Shown in pieces: positions 11,302 to 23,100 of a DNA stretch of 64,000 nucleotides. Within the stretch, counting starts at the first letter, position 1, and each line of letters opens with the position of its first letter. The stretch lies in assembly GCA_963924555.1 (NCBI GenBank), contig OZ004582.1:5952001-6016000 (forward strand). Direction: 5' to 3'. The DNA is from Crambe crambe (lineage: Eukaryota > Porifera > Demospongiae > Poecilosclerida > Crambeidae). A program made the translations under genes and the position numbers. A model generated the notes under the pieces. It was not told where the DNA came from and made no database searches. It worked only from the letters and a program-made list of their open reading frames with translations.

Positions 11302-14300
11302 ATGGAGTTTCAGACTTGTGTTTTCCTCACTATTATTACGACATCTTTGGTGAGCAAACTAGCTAATTATCCGCTAAGGGGTCACCGGTGCATTCCAATA
11401 GTCTGGGCCTGTCTGGCATAGCTATCTTATTTGAAACACTGCAGTGTGCCGGCTAGTTTGTTTATTGGCTAGGTCACCGTGTAATCTTTACTTTCACAGT
11501 TTATGCTGGTTGATGCAAATTACCAGCTTGAGATTGACCTCCGGTCTTATAGCAACCCCAGTAGACGAGTTATGGATCCAAACACTGGTGGAAATGGAGC
11601 ATGTTGTGATACTACAGATCCCAGAGATGGATCATGTATTCCACAGGATACATGTGATGTAATTTTCAACATCAGAGCTAGGAATTTTCGTCGAAGAAAT
11701 ATAGTACTTGGTTCAGTAGTGCAACTGGGAACCTTTGAGAATACAACAGACTCGATTAATTTTATGAATTGCAGCTTGATAATGGGAACAAGAAATCCCT
11801 TAACCATAACTTTTCCTGCATCAAGTTACTCACCATCTGCAAGGGTAAGTTTCATTCAATAATAAAAGTAATATGAGACAATTTGAGGTCTACTGATCGA
11901 ATGTGCACTCTAGAAATCTTTTTCAGGCCATTTTCTGTTGTAGTTAATTCATGCTTAGTGCAATATTACGCATTTGAGTAGTAGCTATAGTGTAAATCTT
12001 TGTGAAATGTTCTTTCATTATACAGGAACAGATTCGTTTAACTATAGAAATCTCAGACGAAGATATAGATCTTAACACTGGAGCACGTTCACTCACTCGT
12101 ATACAGAACTTCATTTATGAGATTCCTCGTTCTCAAACTACTAGTTCAGCCTTCAGCTCACTTCAATCACTGGAGTCCTCACACACCCCATCTCTCCGTC
12201 TCACCTTCAGATTCAGACTCACATGCACTCCAGGGTCGTGTGGAAGTGATTGTACTCAGACATCAAACTGTACACCATTTCCCAATGCATGTGAACTCGA
12301 GTGTAACAATGCCATGCAATGCCAGAATGGAGGAGTGTGTATGGTAAAGAAGTACACTTAAAGAAGGATAAATCTCTCAGCATGCAAAGAAATTAAATAT
12401 AATTAGCTACATAGGTACTCTCACAAAAAGTTAACTTCCAAAAGAGGACAACCTCTCTACAAAGGACAAAAACCTGGGTCCCAAGTGTGTCCATTGCTCA
12501 GAGTACATACAGGACTGTGCAAATTGGTTGCAGATTCAGACTCAAATGTAAACTTATTATGCATGTAGCTATAACTCACTAGGCTTGTAAGTTGTTTTCG
12601 TAGAATTTGGCTGCAAGCTTGGGTCTGAGTCTGCCGAACCAACTTGCTAAGTCCCTGTTATAAAACATAATAGCTAGCTGCTGTATAATGTCTATAGAGC
12701 TAATATTATGTTTCAGATATAGAGAAATCAAGTGTACATTAGTCCCATGTAGAAACCAGATATTAGGCACATTAATTTCGGCCAGAATAAACTTTCTTTG
12801 AGCGTGTAATAGCTATCTCTGAATGTTTTATACAAAGTTGATAGTTGGGCTACACTGTAGCTAACAGTATTTATCACAATAAGAAGATACAGAAATCAAC
12901 AGCAACCAGTTGGCTAGTATAGTGATTGTACAAAACTGGAAGATACATATGAGCCATAACAATCAGAAGATTACTATGATTAACAAATTATGAATACATA
13001 AATTGATCATCATAACACTTATAATATCAATTATTTAGGAAGATTTTTGTACATGTCCCCCTGGATTTACTGGTAAGTGAGTCATAAATCCCAAAATTAG
13101 CTTGCTGGCATTGGTCGCCTAGTTATTTCTAAGAAGGGGGTCTGTGCTTCAATCAGTGGAACCTCCAAGAGGACAAACCTCTCAACAAACTTAAGGACAT
13201 TGTAAAAGTACCTTTGTATAGCATTCTATCTGAAAAGAGGACAACCTCTCTGCAAAGGACTGGGTCAGTCAGTGTGTCCATTATTTGGAGGTTCCACTGC
13301 ATAGAAAGAGAGAGAGAGTGATTGGCTTAGTGGTTTGTCTACCAGTCCACCCCTCCCTCCCCCCTTTCCCTCCAGATCATACTTGTAAGGTCCTCATAAA
13401 ATCCAATGCCATGGTTTTCAACTTTTGGTACTCCCACCATGCACCATTGCTGTTGTACATAGAAGTTTGGGGGGTGAGGGAGGAATAAGAGGAGGAGTTT
13501 ACTCCTACTAATAATAATCATGCATGCCAGCATTTGAAACCTTTTTGCACGTGTACCACTCACACCTTAAAATTCAAAATGGCTGCCTAGCAATAGCTAG
13601 CTACTTTTAGATTGTCCTTTGTTAAGAGGTTTGTCCTCTTTAGCTTTTGGAGTGTCCACTGTATTTCTCCTCTTTGTAGGTATTAGATGTTCCATTCAAC
13701 TCAATCAAATGACAACTCCACCCTCAACTCAACCCCCTACAATGACAGTCTGGACCCTGCCCCCCTCAACAACCTTCTCAATGCCCCCCTCAAATCAAAT
13801 TCCTAACATAACGGCAACACTGTTAACTCCTGCCACTGCTGATGAAATAACGGCTACATCTCATGGTAAAGTTATGTATAACCTGTGATAGTCCACAGAT
13901 TAAATTAATACAGTGGCCCAGTAGTGTCATTCTTATTACTTATATGCTACGTATTTGCATATTTCAATTTCTAATTTCCAAAATACTTTCCATACTATAT
14001 AAAATGCAAAAAGAATGTCAAACTTTAGACTATGGTGTGTAGCTAGCTACCTTTTAATGGCAGCAATGAAACTCGAGTGCTATAGAGTTATTAAATGTGT
14101 TACTTTGTGTATGCCCATATTATGTAAGAAAACATTTCAGCTCTCGTTAGCCATACCCGACTTATCATTTTCTATATTATACATCTAGCTATAATGTCGG
14201 TGATTTAGTATATGAATTTTGTTTTCTAAATATACTTTTACATAATCTTAGAAAACAAAATGTTTTGAAATTCATATAGCTATACTAAACCTCTTTGTTG

Positions 14301-16063
14301 CTAGTATTATTTCTTATGTGCATGATGCCATAAGATACGTAGCTATGCCTATCTAATTTTGGTAGCCTTTGGCGATATTTTCCTATGCCATGGAAGTTGG
14401 ATCAGCAATCAATTAATTATTGAGTGACTCTTTTTTGATTCTTGCATTAATTACTGTTCTTGTGGCACCTGGGTTAGAAGAGATCCTCCAGTGGTGGATT
14501 CAGTGAGTATACAACCTAACACAGCAGCATTCACTATGTGTGAATGTCATGATCATATAATATAGCTAGTTGTGGAGTTGATTGATGTAATCTTGACTTA
14601 CGTATATGTGCTGCTTTGTATGTGATGGTAGTGTATATAATGCTGGCTGCTGTTTTTGTTTGCTTGTTGTTTGTTGTTGTTTTTTTGCTGCTCCATGCTT
14701 AAAATTAATTCAACGAGAGGTCTACACTCCAAAATTCCCTGAATAGTAGCACAGCATGTGCATAATGTGCATATTGTAATTGCCTTGATTGTTAATAGCC
14801 TCATCCCCAGGCTCTAAAATTTTGTGGAGTTGGACAAAAGAGCCTGGTACCCACTGTTAGTGCATGCACCAAAAATCCCCCATGATTTGGTGAATTTGTA
14901 ATCTCTCAGTAATTTTCCATGATGCATGATGCACTATTGCTGAATCAGCACTGCAACAGACAGCTAGCTCTAGTTCATTTCATGTACGTACCAGTTCTTC
15001 TTTGCAGACAGTGTGTCCATTAGTAATTTTTTACAAAAGTAAGCCTGAAATTATCCAGCCATACAGGATATATAAGTTAGTATACAACTTATGCAGATCA
15101 ATCAAAGAACACATGTGAAAGAAATATTACAATAGCTGTGGTTGTGACCTTCTTCTTGACCATTATAGTATCTACTATAATGACCATTATAGTATCTACT
15201 ATAATGACCATTATAGTATCTACTATAATTCATCTTTATATCATCAAGAAAAAGAACCAGTGAGTAGCTATCATACAATAACTATAATAATCATAGTTGC
15301 TATAGCTAGCTATAAATTAATGGCTAGAAAGTATACTGGCAGCCTATAGTTATCTTTTGGTTTACTAATAATCAGTCAAGTTTGAATTGTAGGACTTTAG
15401 ATTTAGGTGCTAGCAAGTCAGCATTCACAAGCCTGCATGTTGTTGTTGTTGTTTTTGTTTTTGATTTTGTTTTTGTTGTTGTTGTCATTATCATCATTGT
15501 TGCTGTTATAGTCATGTTATTACTTTGTGCAGGAAAAAGTTTAATGTGGAACACATCTATGAAACAACAACTGAGTAATAATACTACAGTAGCTACGTAC
15601 TAACTATAGCTTATGGGGAACTATCTATTTGGCGGTATATTATACCCTTGCAGAATGCATGCTAGACCACATTGTTTACATTAGCAGTGCAGATCAAGGC
15701 TACAAGAAGGCTACTGATCAGTGATCACTGCAAACCTGCATGGATACCATTTCTGAATGTGGTAGAGCTATGAAAATTTCCAGACTAGAAGTAGCTGTGC
15801 ACTATGCGGCCACATCATTAGGATTTAATTCTCGGTGGTTTATATACTTTACTTCCTAATGTGCAAGTTCAACCCTCAACCTTTATCCAGCCTTTGCTAC
15901 GTATGACAGGCAAATTCAGAGAATATAAAATTATTACTATACTGTAAGAATTTTTTTTATTCATCTATTTAATTTTTTTTTTTATAGAATGGATACCACC
16001 GAGAAAATAAATATGGTAACATGTGAAGCATATGAAAAAGTCCAGCCTAGTAGGCACAGCTAG
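11302..16063 (+). CDS. Mini-Delta A: Notch-ligand-like membrane protein
   Basis: Exons 11302-11349, 11500-11844, 12026-12343, 13039-13072, 13680-13865, 15097-15259 and then either 15533-15578 or 15988-16063 join without frame breaks (379 residues with the first tail). Order: signal peptide (MEFQTCVFLTIITTSL), MNNL-like region (YQLEIDLRSYSNPSRR, GACCDTT, CDVIFNIRA), a shortened five-cysteine stub where DSL would be (LTCTPGSCGSDCTQ), one EGF module (CNNAMQCQNGGVC plus EDFCTCPPGFTGIRC), a Thr/Pro stalk of about 60 residues, a transmembrane helix and a KKKNQ cytoplasmic start. Known Delta/Jagged proteins have a full DSL and several EGFs, so this is a reduced relative. The membrane helix carries three tandem copies of an 8-residue unit. 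Intron 6 lacks about 750 bp found in B and C. Confidence 0.75.
13154..13300. mobile_element. GGTTCCACTG-family MITE, complete copy
   Basis: Starts CAGTGGAACCTCCAAGAGGA and ends with the inverted TTATTTGGAGGTTCCACTGC. It is the clearest full-length member in the window of the dispersed family, inside intron 4 of mini-Delta A. No open frame. Confidence 0.7.
14798..14870. repeat. AGGCTCT...AGAGCCTGG palindromic repeat
   Basis: CCCCAGGCTCTAAAATTTTG is followed by GAGCCTGGTACC, a short inverted repeat. It recurs in mini-Delta B (23517-23565) and in reverse orientation in C (39545-39600), which shows a small dispersed hairpin element in the equivalent intron. Confidence 0.55.
15159..15230 (+). repeat. 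Three 24-bp tandem repeats inside the transmembrane exon of mini-Delta A
   Basis: Three head-to-tail copies of a 24-nt unit starting ACCATTATAGTATCTACTAT, in frame, adding TIIVSTIM-type octapeptides. Mini-Deltas B and C have a single unit. Confidence 0.95.
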
Positions 16064-16069
16064 ATAGCT

Positions 16070-17240
16070 AGTTGTGTCATCAACAACAGTAATTTCTGAT
16101 AACTTGTTTAGTAGCTAAGTATTAATACTTGAAACTTATTGTACCATCATAATTGATTAACCCTCAGTGTGCATGTGCCAGAGGGTTAATATGTACATGT
16201 ACATCCATGCAGAAATCCTTTGCCCTTAAAAAATCTAACAGTGAAATAGCGGAATCGATGCATACTGGGGTTGTTGGTTGTTGTGCTACATCCAACATAA
16301 TAGTTACTTGAACTACAAGCTGTCGTGCTAATAAGTGCCTTCATTGATGGTGGGAGGAGCATGCAACATGTGGCTAGCTCTGACTCTGGCAGCTACAGTA
16401 GTCTTTCATTGACTAGCCCAGCCAGCAACCATGCCAGCTAGTTGCATTGTATGTTTTGTCGTTATTTTCACTCAAGGATGTTCTTGTGCTTGTGTTTTTA
16501 CCCATCTTATTAGGAATTTGTTACTAAAATGGGAGTCAAGAGTACATAACTAGGAAGGACTGACCAATCACGTTTGTGGAAATGAAATAGTTTTTGCATG
16601 TTGCCTTGGCACTAAACCTATGCCCTGAGAGCAAGGGCTACTAGGCTGGCACTAAGTGCCCTGCAACTGACCAATCAGATTGCTCTATTCAGCAGAGCTA
16701 TGTTCTAATTTGTGTCACTGCCTTAGAAGAAAATACTTTCAGCGGATCTTGAAAATGTACCTCACTGAAATGAAGATGAGTCAGCTGGAACCACTGAAAT
16801 TTTTTCAATTACCTGGGGGACTTGGCAATGTCAGTACAGTAAAAGCTATGTAGCCAAAAGACTTAAATTTAATTGTTCCAAGCAAATTAAATTATATAGA
16901 GAGCACAGTATAGCTATTAGTAAGGCTACACAAATTGTTAGAAGATTTTCCATGAGGGAGGGAGGTTAATGTTCAATGTCTTCCAATAAAATTCAAGGGA
17001 ATAGCTAAATGCTTCACCAAAATAATTCATGTTACTGCTATTAAGAGGTCAGATTAAGTTTCCTTGGCCTCATAGCTACGTATAAGAGGAACCCAATCCT
17101 GTACATAACATGACCGTCCCGATTATCAATAGCTAACAACAGTAACAATAACAAAAACAGGCATGGACACTCTAGCTAGCTATGGCAATTTATAAACACA
17201 CAACAACAACAACAACGACAAAAACAAAAAACAACTAGCT
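16070..17240. other. Spacer between mini-Delta A and NHL-like remnant
   Basis: No gene recognised. From about 16200 it is nearly identical to 41820-42880 in unit 2. Local inverted pairs such as TTGCCTTGGCAC and CTGAGAGCAAGGGC near 16600-16680 do not make a clear element. Confidence 0.5.
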
Positions 17241-17249
17241 ACTAGCTAG

Positions 17250-17692
17250 CTAGTCCAAAGGATAATCAAACTCTCCTGGTTCCTGTCTCTTTCCACCAAA
17301 TGAGGTCACAAACTGACCTCGATCAGGCACGAATGCAAAGATCATAATGATTGCAAGTATATCACAGTATCATTTTTGTATTAGCTAATTGGAAATGAGG
17401 TATATAGCTACCTGCCGCACAAAATAATTGAGTGTCCTAGCTTTATCAGACTGGAGGTTCCACTGTTGGCAATGAACTGTGTTGCATCTTCTTGGACCAG
17501 TTGTATACCAGAACCAGCATAGGCTTTTCCTTTAACCACTTGTTTACTTGAATGTATATAGATTCGGTGGACTGGAAATGGTCTGTCCTGTTTGAAGAAT
17601 TTTTTTTCAAGAGTCAACCGCATACCAAGTAGGTTTTTTGAGTAGAAAAAAATAGTTTGCATATTTACAATGGATGTATCACTGAGAGGCAA
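17250..17692 (-). pseudogene. NHL-repeat-like remnant, unit 1
   Basis: On the minus strand, 17363-17250 encodes VPDRGQFVTSFGG and EPGEFDYPLD before a stop. This fits one NHL beta-propeller blade (DxxxFVxSFGxxGxxPGxFxxP) as in TRIM-NHL proteins. Upstream, 17692-17408 holds a minus-strand frame (FPVHRIYIHSSKQ) that is also kept in unit 2; its end overlaps a GGTTCCACTG-family sequence. No complete propeller, RING or B-box is seen, so this is probably a gene remnant or isolated terminal exons. The exon borders are uncertain. Confidence 0.4.
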
Positions 17693-17872
17693 TAATTATT
17701 TTGATCATTCAGTAAAATTGTTATTTTGCTAGTAAGTAAGAAACAGGTGAAAGGTCAGGAAGCACAACTCTACTCTCTCACTAGTGTCCCGATTATTGAA
17801 GCTCGAAGGCCATAACCAGATAAAGATAGGAACATTTCCATAATACAAGCAGCCGTGTCAAAACACATACGA

Positions 17873-17876
17873 CCGG
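17873..17876. repeat. Target-site duplication CCGG, left
   Basis: CCGG directly precedes the 2.14-kb element and is repeated at 20015-20018. The unit 2 empty site (ACGACCGGACTAG, 43496-43508) has one CCGG. Confidence 0.85.
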
Positions 17877-18099
17877 TGTCACAGTTTATTTTGTCGCTGG
17901 GAGATTCTGTCGCGGCGACAAAATATCCTAGGAAATTCTGTCGCGAGCGACATAATCTCCTAGGATATTTCGTCGCCGCCAGGATATATTGTCGCTGCAT
18001 ATAAAGTACCTATCGGAGAGGTGGTAGGCCTATAGCTATATCTGATTATATAAAAGACAATCGGTCACCAACAAATTGCTCTCCTAGTAATAAAGGCCA

Positions 18100-18737
18100 C
18101 TTGTCCTAAAATTAGACAGAAGGCTATTGAGACTGTGTCCTTCATCAAGCACCTAGGAATCTCTCCTGGGTTGGTAAGAGTACGCCGCTATGCCAGACTA
18201 GGACGTCTGCACACCTGCTGTCAGGCAAAATGCATTATTGGCTTCTTATATCGGCACTTTCACCTAGCAGACTCCAATTGCCTTACCCGCCTCTACTATG
18301 CAATCCTAGACTACGGTGCCAGTATCTGGGATCCACATCACAACAGGCTGACTAGATTATGGACTCTCTGCCACCAATCGATATAACCAACCTTAGGTGC
18401 TCCTACCATCAAATCCAAACTCACAGATTACCTTTGGTCAGTTATTCTGAGAAGTTTTGAAGCCAATAACATGCACTTGCACATTCCATCTTGTTTGCCC
18501 TTGCCGAAAATGTATGTCAAATCCCAAGCCACCCAATTATAATTATAGGACATGTAACCATTAACCAATCTTTTTTCTGTTGTTGTTTTTCGTTTGATTG
18601 TTTGTTTGTTGTGTTGTTTTTTTTTAAATCCTCTCCTGGTCGCCAGGCCAGTCTGGATCCTCAGCCTGCTCTAATTGCCCCATCCTCTTTTTTGTTGTTT
18701 CTTAAACGTCATCTTGTGCTGTAAATCAATAATAATA

Positions 18738-18814
<77 letters not shown>
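18100..18814 (+). mobile_element. Truncated LINE 3' end with (TAA)n tail
   Basis: The frame at 18135-18386 encodes FIKHLGISPG, GFLYRHFHLADSN and LYYAILDYGASIWDPHH, which is the C-terminal (thumb) part of a non-LTR retrotransposon reverse transcriptase. The frame then breaks. The segment ends in about 86 bp of TAA repeats (18729-18814), a usual 3' tail for such elements. It lies inside the inverted-repeat element. Confidence 0.75.
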
Positions 18815-19464
18815 GAGATAAAATCTCCTCAATCTCCTAGGATTATTGCTCACTATAGCTATAGCTAGCTATTATCTACTATAGCTAGTAATAAAATCTC
18901 CTGTGCACGGTAATAAAATCTCCCAGGATATCTTGTCTCTTACTTATCAAGCTCTATACTATATTAGCTAGTTATAGCTATATAGGTATGACTAGCTATA
19001 TCGCTCACTTGAGCTATGTTATAGCAGTATATATATAAAGAACTATATGTAGAATAATTTTTTACTTTCTATAGTAGCTAAGAGACATGTTGCTCTGTAG
19101 CATCAAGCTAGCTATTATACGCAAGTAGATATTTTCCAATACTGATTTGTATAAAGCTCTATCATGCATTCACATCAATATAGATCAGTTAATAATAATT
19201 TGCTGCTATAAACCAGTGAAATATTCCATCGTTACACACTTGCAAAAAATATAAGATACTAGAAAAAAACATGCTCCTTTGAAGTACGAGTGATATATAC
19301 ATAATATACACCCAACTATAAAGGTGAATAGCTAACAAGCTTGAGATTTTGATGCACCTATAAATAGCATTGCTCTATCTCTCATTTTATTTATAGAAAT
19401 AACTAGTGAAAAAAACTAGAAAAAAATCCCATTATAGAAAAGATTTATCACCAAGACAGAAATA

Positions 19465-19788
19465 GGGACTGGCACATTATGCTTTTTTGCTTCCCTATTA
19501 TTCTATTCTTCAATTCCAACTTTATAAAGTCATTATTCTTTTTTTACTGATCTATTATTCTTTAATTATGCTCTTACATGATGTCATCATGTATTGAAAG
19601 ACTACGTAAATAGCTATTTGCTATCTCACTAGCAGACAAGTTTGGTCAAGCTAGGCTAGCTAGTGTAGGCACACATGATAAATACATTCAAGATCAACAA
19701 TGGAGTTCACTTTCGATAGCCTATTATGCCAGCATTATGCTTCCTGCTTTGATAGACCAAAACTATGCTGGTAGAATGTGCCAGTCCT
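19465..19788. mobile_element. TA-flanked MITE (GGGACTGGCACATT family), copy 1
   Basis: Ends GGGACTGGCACATT and AATGTGCCAGTCCT are inverted repeats with TA on both sides, as for Tc1/mariner-type elements. Two related copies lie at 47046 and 56289. No coding capacity; nested inside the 2.14-kb element. Confidence 0.8.
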
Positions 19789-20014
19789 TAGACAGAAACG
19801 ATCTAGGATATGTTTTATTGCTAGGAGAGCAATTCGTTGGTGACCGATTGTCTTTGTATAATCATACCACCTCTCCGATAGGTACTTTATATGCAGCGAC
19901 AATATATCCTGGCGGCGACAAAATATCCTAGGAAATTATGTCGCTCGCGACAGAATTTCCTAGGATATTTTGTCGCCGCGACAGAATCTCCCAGCGACAA
20001 AATAAACTGTGACA

Positions 20015-20018
20015 CCGG
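20015..20018. repeat. Target-site duplication CCGG, right
   Basis: Second copy of the CCGG that flanks the 17877-20014 element. Confidence 0.85.
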
Positions 20019-20026
20019 ACTAGTAT

Positions 20027-20040
20027 GGTAAAGGGTCGAC
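20027..20040 (+). promoter_or_regulatory. GGTAAAGGGTCGAC promoter-proximal motif, mini-Delta B
   Basis: About 107 bp before the mini-Delta B ATG and only 12 bp downstream of the inserted 2.14-kb element. The insertion therefore separates this core from whatever upstream control region unit 2 still has. Confidence 0.5.
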
Positions 20041-20146
20041 TGCGCATGTAAAGGTACTGCGCATGCTCGATTGATTGGGCGTGTCTCTTTAAGCATGCGC
20101 ATCTTGCCACGCCCCCTCCTATAGTGGACAGGCTCGAGAAATAAGC

Positions 20147-23100
20147 ATGGAGTTTCAGACTTGTGTCTTCTTCACTGTTCTTACGGCATCTTTGGTGAGC
20201 AAGCTAGCTAATTATCAATAGTCTGGGCCTGTCTGGTGGCGTAGCTAGCATAGTTATCTTGCTTGAAACACTGCAGTGTGCCGGCTAGTTTGTTTATTGG
20301 CTAGGTCACCGTGTAAGTTATGATTATCTTTACTTTCACAGTTTATGCTGGTTGATGCAAACTACCAGCTTGAGATTGACCTCCAGTCTTATAGCAACCC
20401 CAGTAGACGAGTTATGGATCCGAACACTGGTGGAAATGGAGCATGTTGTGATACTACAGATCCCAGAGATGGATCATGTATTCTACAGGACACATGTGAT
20501 GTAATTTTCAACATCAGAGCTGTGAATTTTCGTCGAAGAAATTTAGAACTTGGTTCAGCAGTGCAACTGGGAACCTTTGAGAACTCTGACTCAATTACTT
20601 TTATGAATTGCAGCTTGATAATGGGAGGAAGAAACCCTCTGCTTATATCTTTTCCTGCATCAAGTTACTCACCATCTGCAAGGGTAAGTTTCACTCAATA
20701 AAAAAGGAATCAGCGGTTTGTGAATGGAAAATAACCAATGGGACAATTGATGCCTTTTAGAGGTCTCAAGTACTGATAGAATGTGCACTCTAAATATCTT
20801 TGTCAGGCCATTTTCTGTTGTAGTAAGTGATGCTGTTGAGTAGCTAGCTAACTAGTGTAATTCTTTGTGAAATGCTCTTTCATTGTACAGGAAGAGATTC
20901 GTTTAAGCATAGAAATCTCAGACGAAGATATAGATCTTAACACTGGAGCACGTTCACTCATTCGTATACAGAACTTCATTTATGAGATTCCTCGTTCTCA
21001 ACCTACTAGTACTGCCTTCAGCTCACTTCAAACACTGGAGTCCTCACACACCCCACCTCTCCGTCTCACCTTTAGATTCAGACTCACATGCACTCCAGGG
21101 TCATGTGGAAGTGATTGTACTCAGACATCAAACTGTACACCATTTCCCAACGCATGTGAACTCGAGTGTAACAATGCCATGCAATGCCAAAATGGAGGAA
21201 GATGTATGGTAAGGAAGTACACTGAAAAGGACATTCCAAAAGAGAATGTTTATCTTCAAATATTTTGTCCAAAGTTGAAACTGTTTATCCATCCATAGCT
21301 GTAACAGTATATGATTATAGGAATCAACAGTTACCAGTAATTATACAAACTTGAGGATATGAGCTATATAATAACCAGAAGACTCGATGATAAACAATTA
21401 ACAAACTGTGAATAGTCTTAGTGCATGAATAAAAAAATGTTTATGATGATCATCATAACACTTAGCTATATCATCATGTAACAATGTGATTGTTATGATT
21501 GTAGTTTTAATTCTTTAGGAAGGTTTTTGTGCGTGTCCCCCTGGATTTACTGGTAAGTTAATTGAGTTGCTCAATAATTATTGGGGGGAGTTAGTATACT
21601 CCAAAAAAAGGACAAACCTCTCAACAAACTAAACTAAACCTTTCTACAAAGGACAAAAGGCTGTGTTAGGTTCCACTGTACAGAGAAACAAACCACTAAG
21701 CACAGTGGTTTGTCTCTCTGTATAACCATACTGTTGCCTTATAAAGATCTATGCCCTTGCATACAGGTGCACGCAAGCCATGTGGGTAATAACATTTCAA
21801 AGAATAGGATTATGCTATATTATGCATACATGTGATTAAAAATTTGCAAGAAGACAAGATGGAAGTAAATAAACTTACCTGTGACCTGTACTCAACTCAC
21901 ATAAATCACATTTAGAAATGGCTGTCCATAGGCCCCTTTTTGTATTGTGTATATACCACTCCAAGAAAAAAAATGGGCCTGCATGGGTATGAGGCAAGGT
22001 AGCTACGTAGTTCCTATTGAGAGCCCCTTTTCTCTCTTAATTGTGGAACATACGTGGTTTTGTAACCTCTGAATAACATTTGGACACACTTGGGACCCTG
22101 GAGGTTATTGTGCATGCAGAGAGTATACATGTGTGACAATCCCATGTAGCATGTAGACATCAAATAGTCATTAGACTCATTTTTGGACCACGTCTAACCA
22201 TTACACTGTGAAAATGGGGGTGTCATGGTAACACCGGTGTATATTTTGTGCGAAAATGGCACCAGTGTTGTCATAACACCATCAGTGTAGCTACGTATAA
22301 CACCTTTTAGTAGCTATCACTTCTTTGGCACCCCAATGTGTTATAGCTGCCATATTTTCCCTCTTGTATGTAGGTGTTCGATGTTCCATTCAAATGACAA
22401 CATCACCTCCAACACAACCCATAACTCCACCCTCAACTTCACCCCCTACAATGACAGTCTGGACCCTGCCCCCCTCAACGACCTTCTCAATGCCCCCCTC
22501 AAATCAAATTCCTAACATAACAGCAACACTGTTAACTCCTGCTATTACTGATGAAATAATGGCTACATCTCATGGTAAAGTTATGTATAATCTGTGATAG
22601 TCCACAGATTAAATAGCTACAGTGGCACAGTAGTGTACTTATTTACTATTTGCATATTTCAATTTCTAATTTCCAAATTTCCAATAGCTATAGCTAATAT
22701 AATTCCATACTATATAAAATGCAAAAAAGAATGTCAAACTTTAGACTATGGTGTGTAGCTACCTTTTAATGGCAGCAATGAAACTACAGTGCTAGAGTTA
22801 TTAAAAATTATTTTGTGTATGCCCATAATTATTATGTAAGAAAACATTTCAGCTCTCATTAGCCATACCCGACTTATCATTTTCTATTATTAGCTATACA
22901 TCTAGCTATAATGTCGGTGATTTAGTATATGAATTTTGTTTTCTTTTACATAATCTTAGAAAACAAAATGTTTTGAAATTCATATAGCTATACTAACCCC
23001 TCTTTGTTGTTAAATTCCACTAGTATTATTTCTTATGTGCATGATGCCATAAGATACGTAGTTATGCCTATCTAATTTTGGTAGCCTTTGGGATATTTTC

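Larger units (their letters stand above)
17877..20014. mobile_element. 2,138-bp non-autonomous element with about 200-bp inverted repeats
   Basis: Begins TGTCACAGTTTATTTTGTCG and ends with its inverse. The inverted repeats (17877-18094 and 19813-20014) are nearly identical apart from a 16-bp indel. They are built of alternating GTCGC/GCGAC and TCCTAGGA blocks; more CTCCTAGGA blocks occur inside near 18830-18920. A CCGG duplication flanks it and unit 2 has the exact empty site. The interior has no transposase, only a truncated LINE piece with its (TAA)n tail and a nested MITE. I cannot name the superfamily; a 4-bp duplication and long TIRs leave several DNA-transposon groups open. Confidence 0.9.
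2329..22590 (+). repeat. Segmental duplication, unit 1
   Basis: Colinear with 26689-46955 at an offset of 24,359-24,479. The left edge is at the shared AAGTATGTCC (2333 against 26688), where the upstream sequence becomes unrelated. The right edge lies just past mini-Delta B exon 5. GMC and ZU5 parts are nearly identical by eye, while the mini-Delta genes differ much more. Unit 1 alone has the 2.14-kb element at 17877-20014. Confidence 0.9.

Noticed and set aside
18671-18853. Tyr-rich minus-strand frame
   Set aside because: Translation of the (TAA)n microsatellite tail of the LINE fragment.
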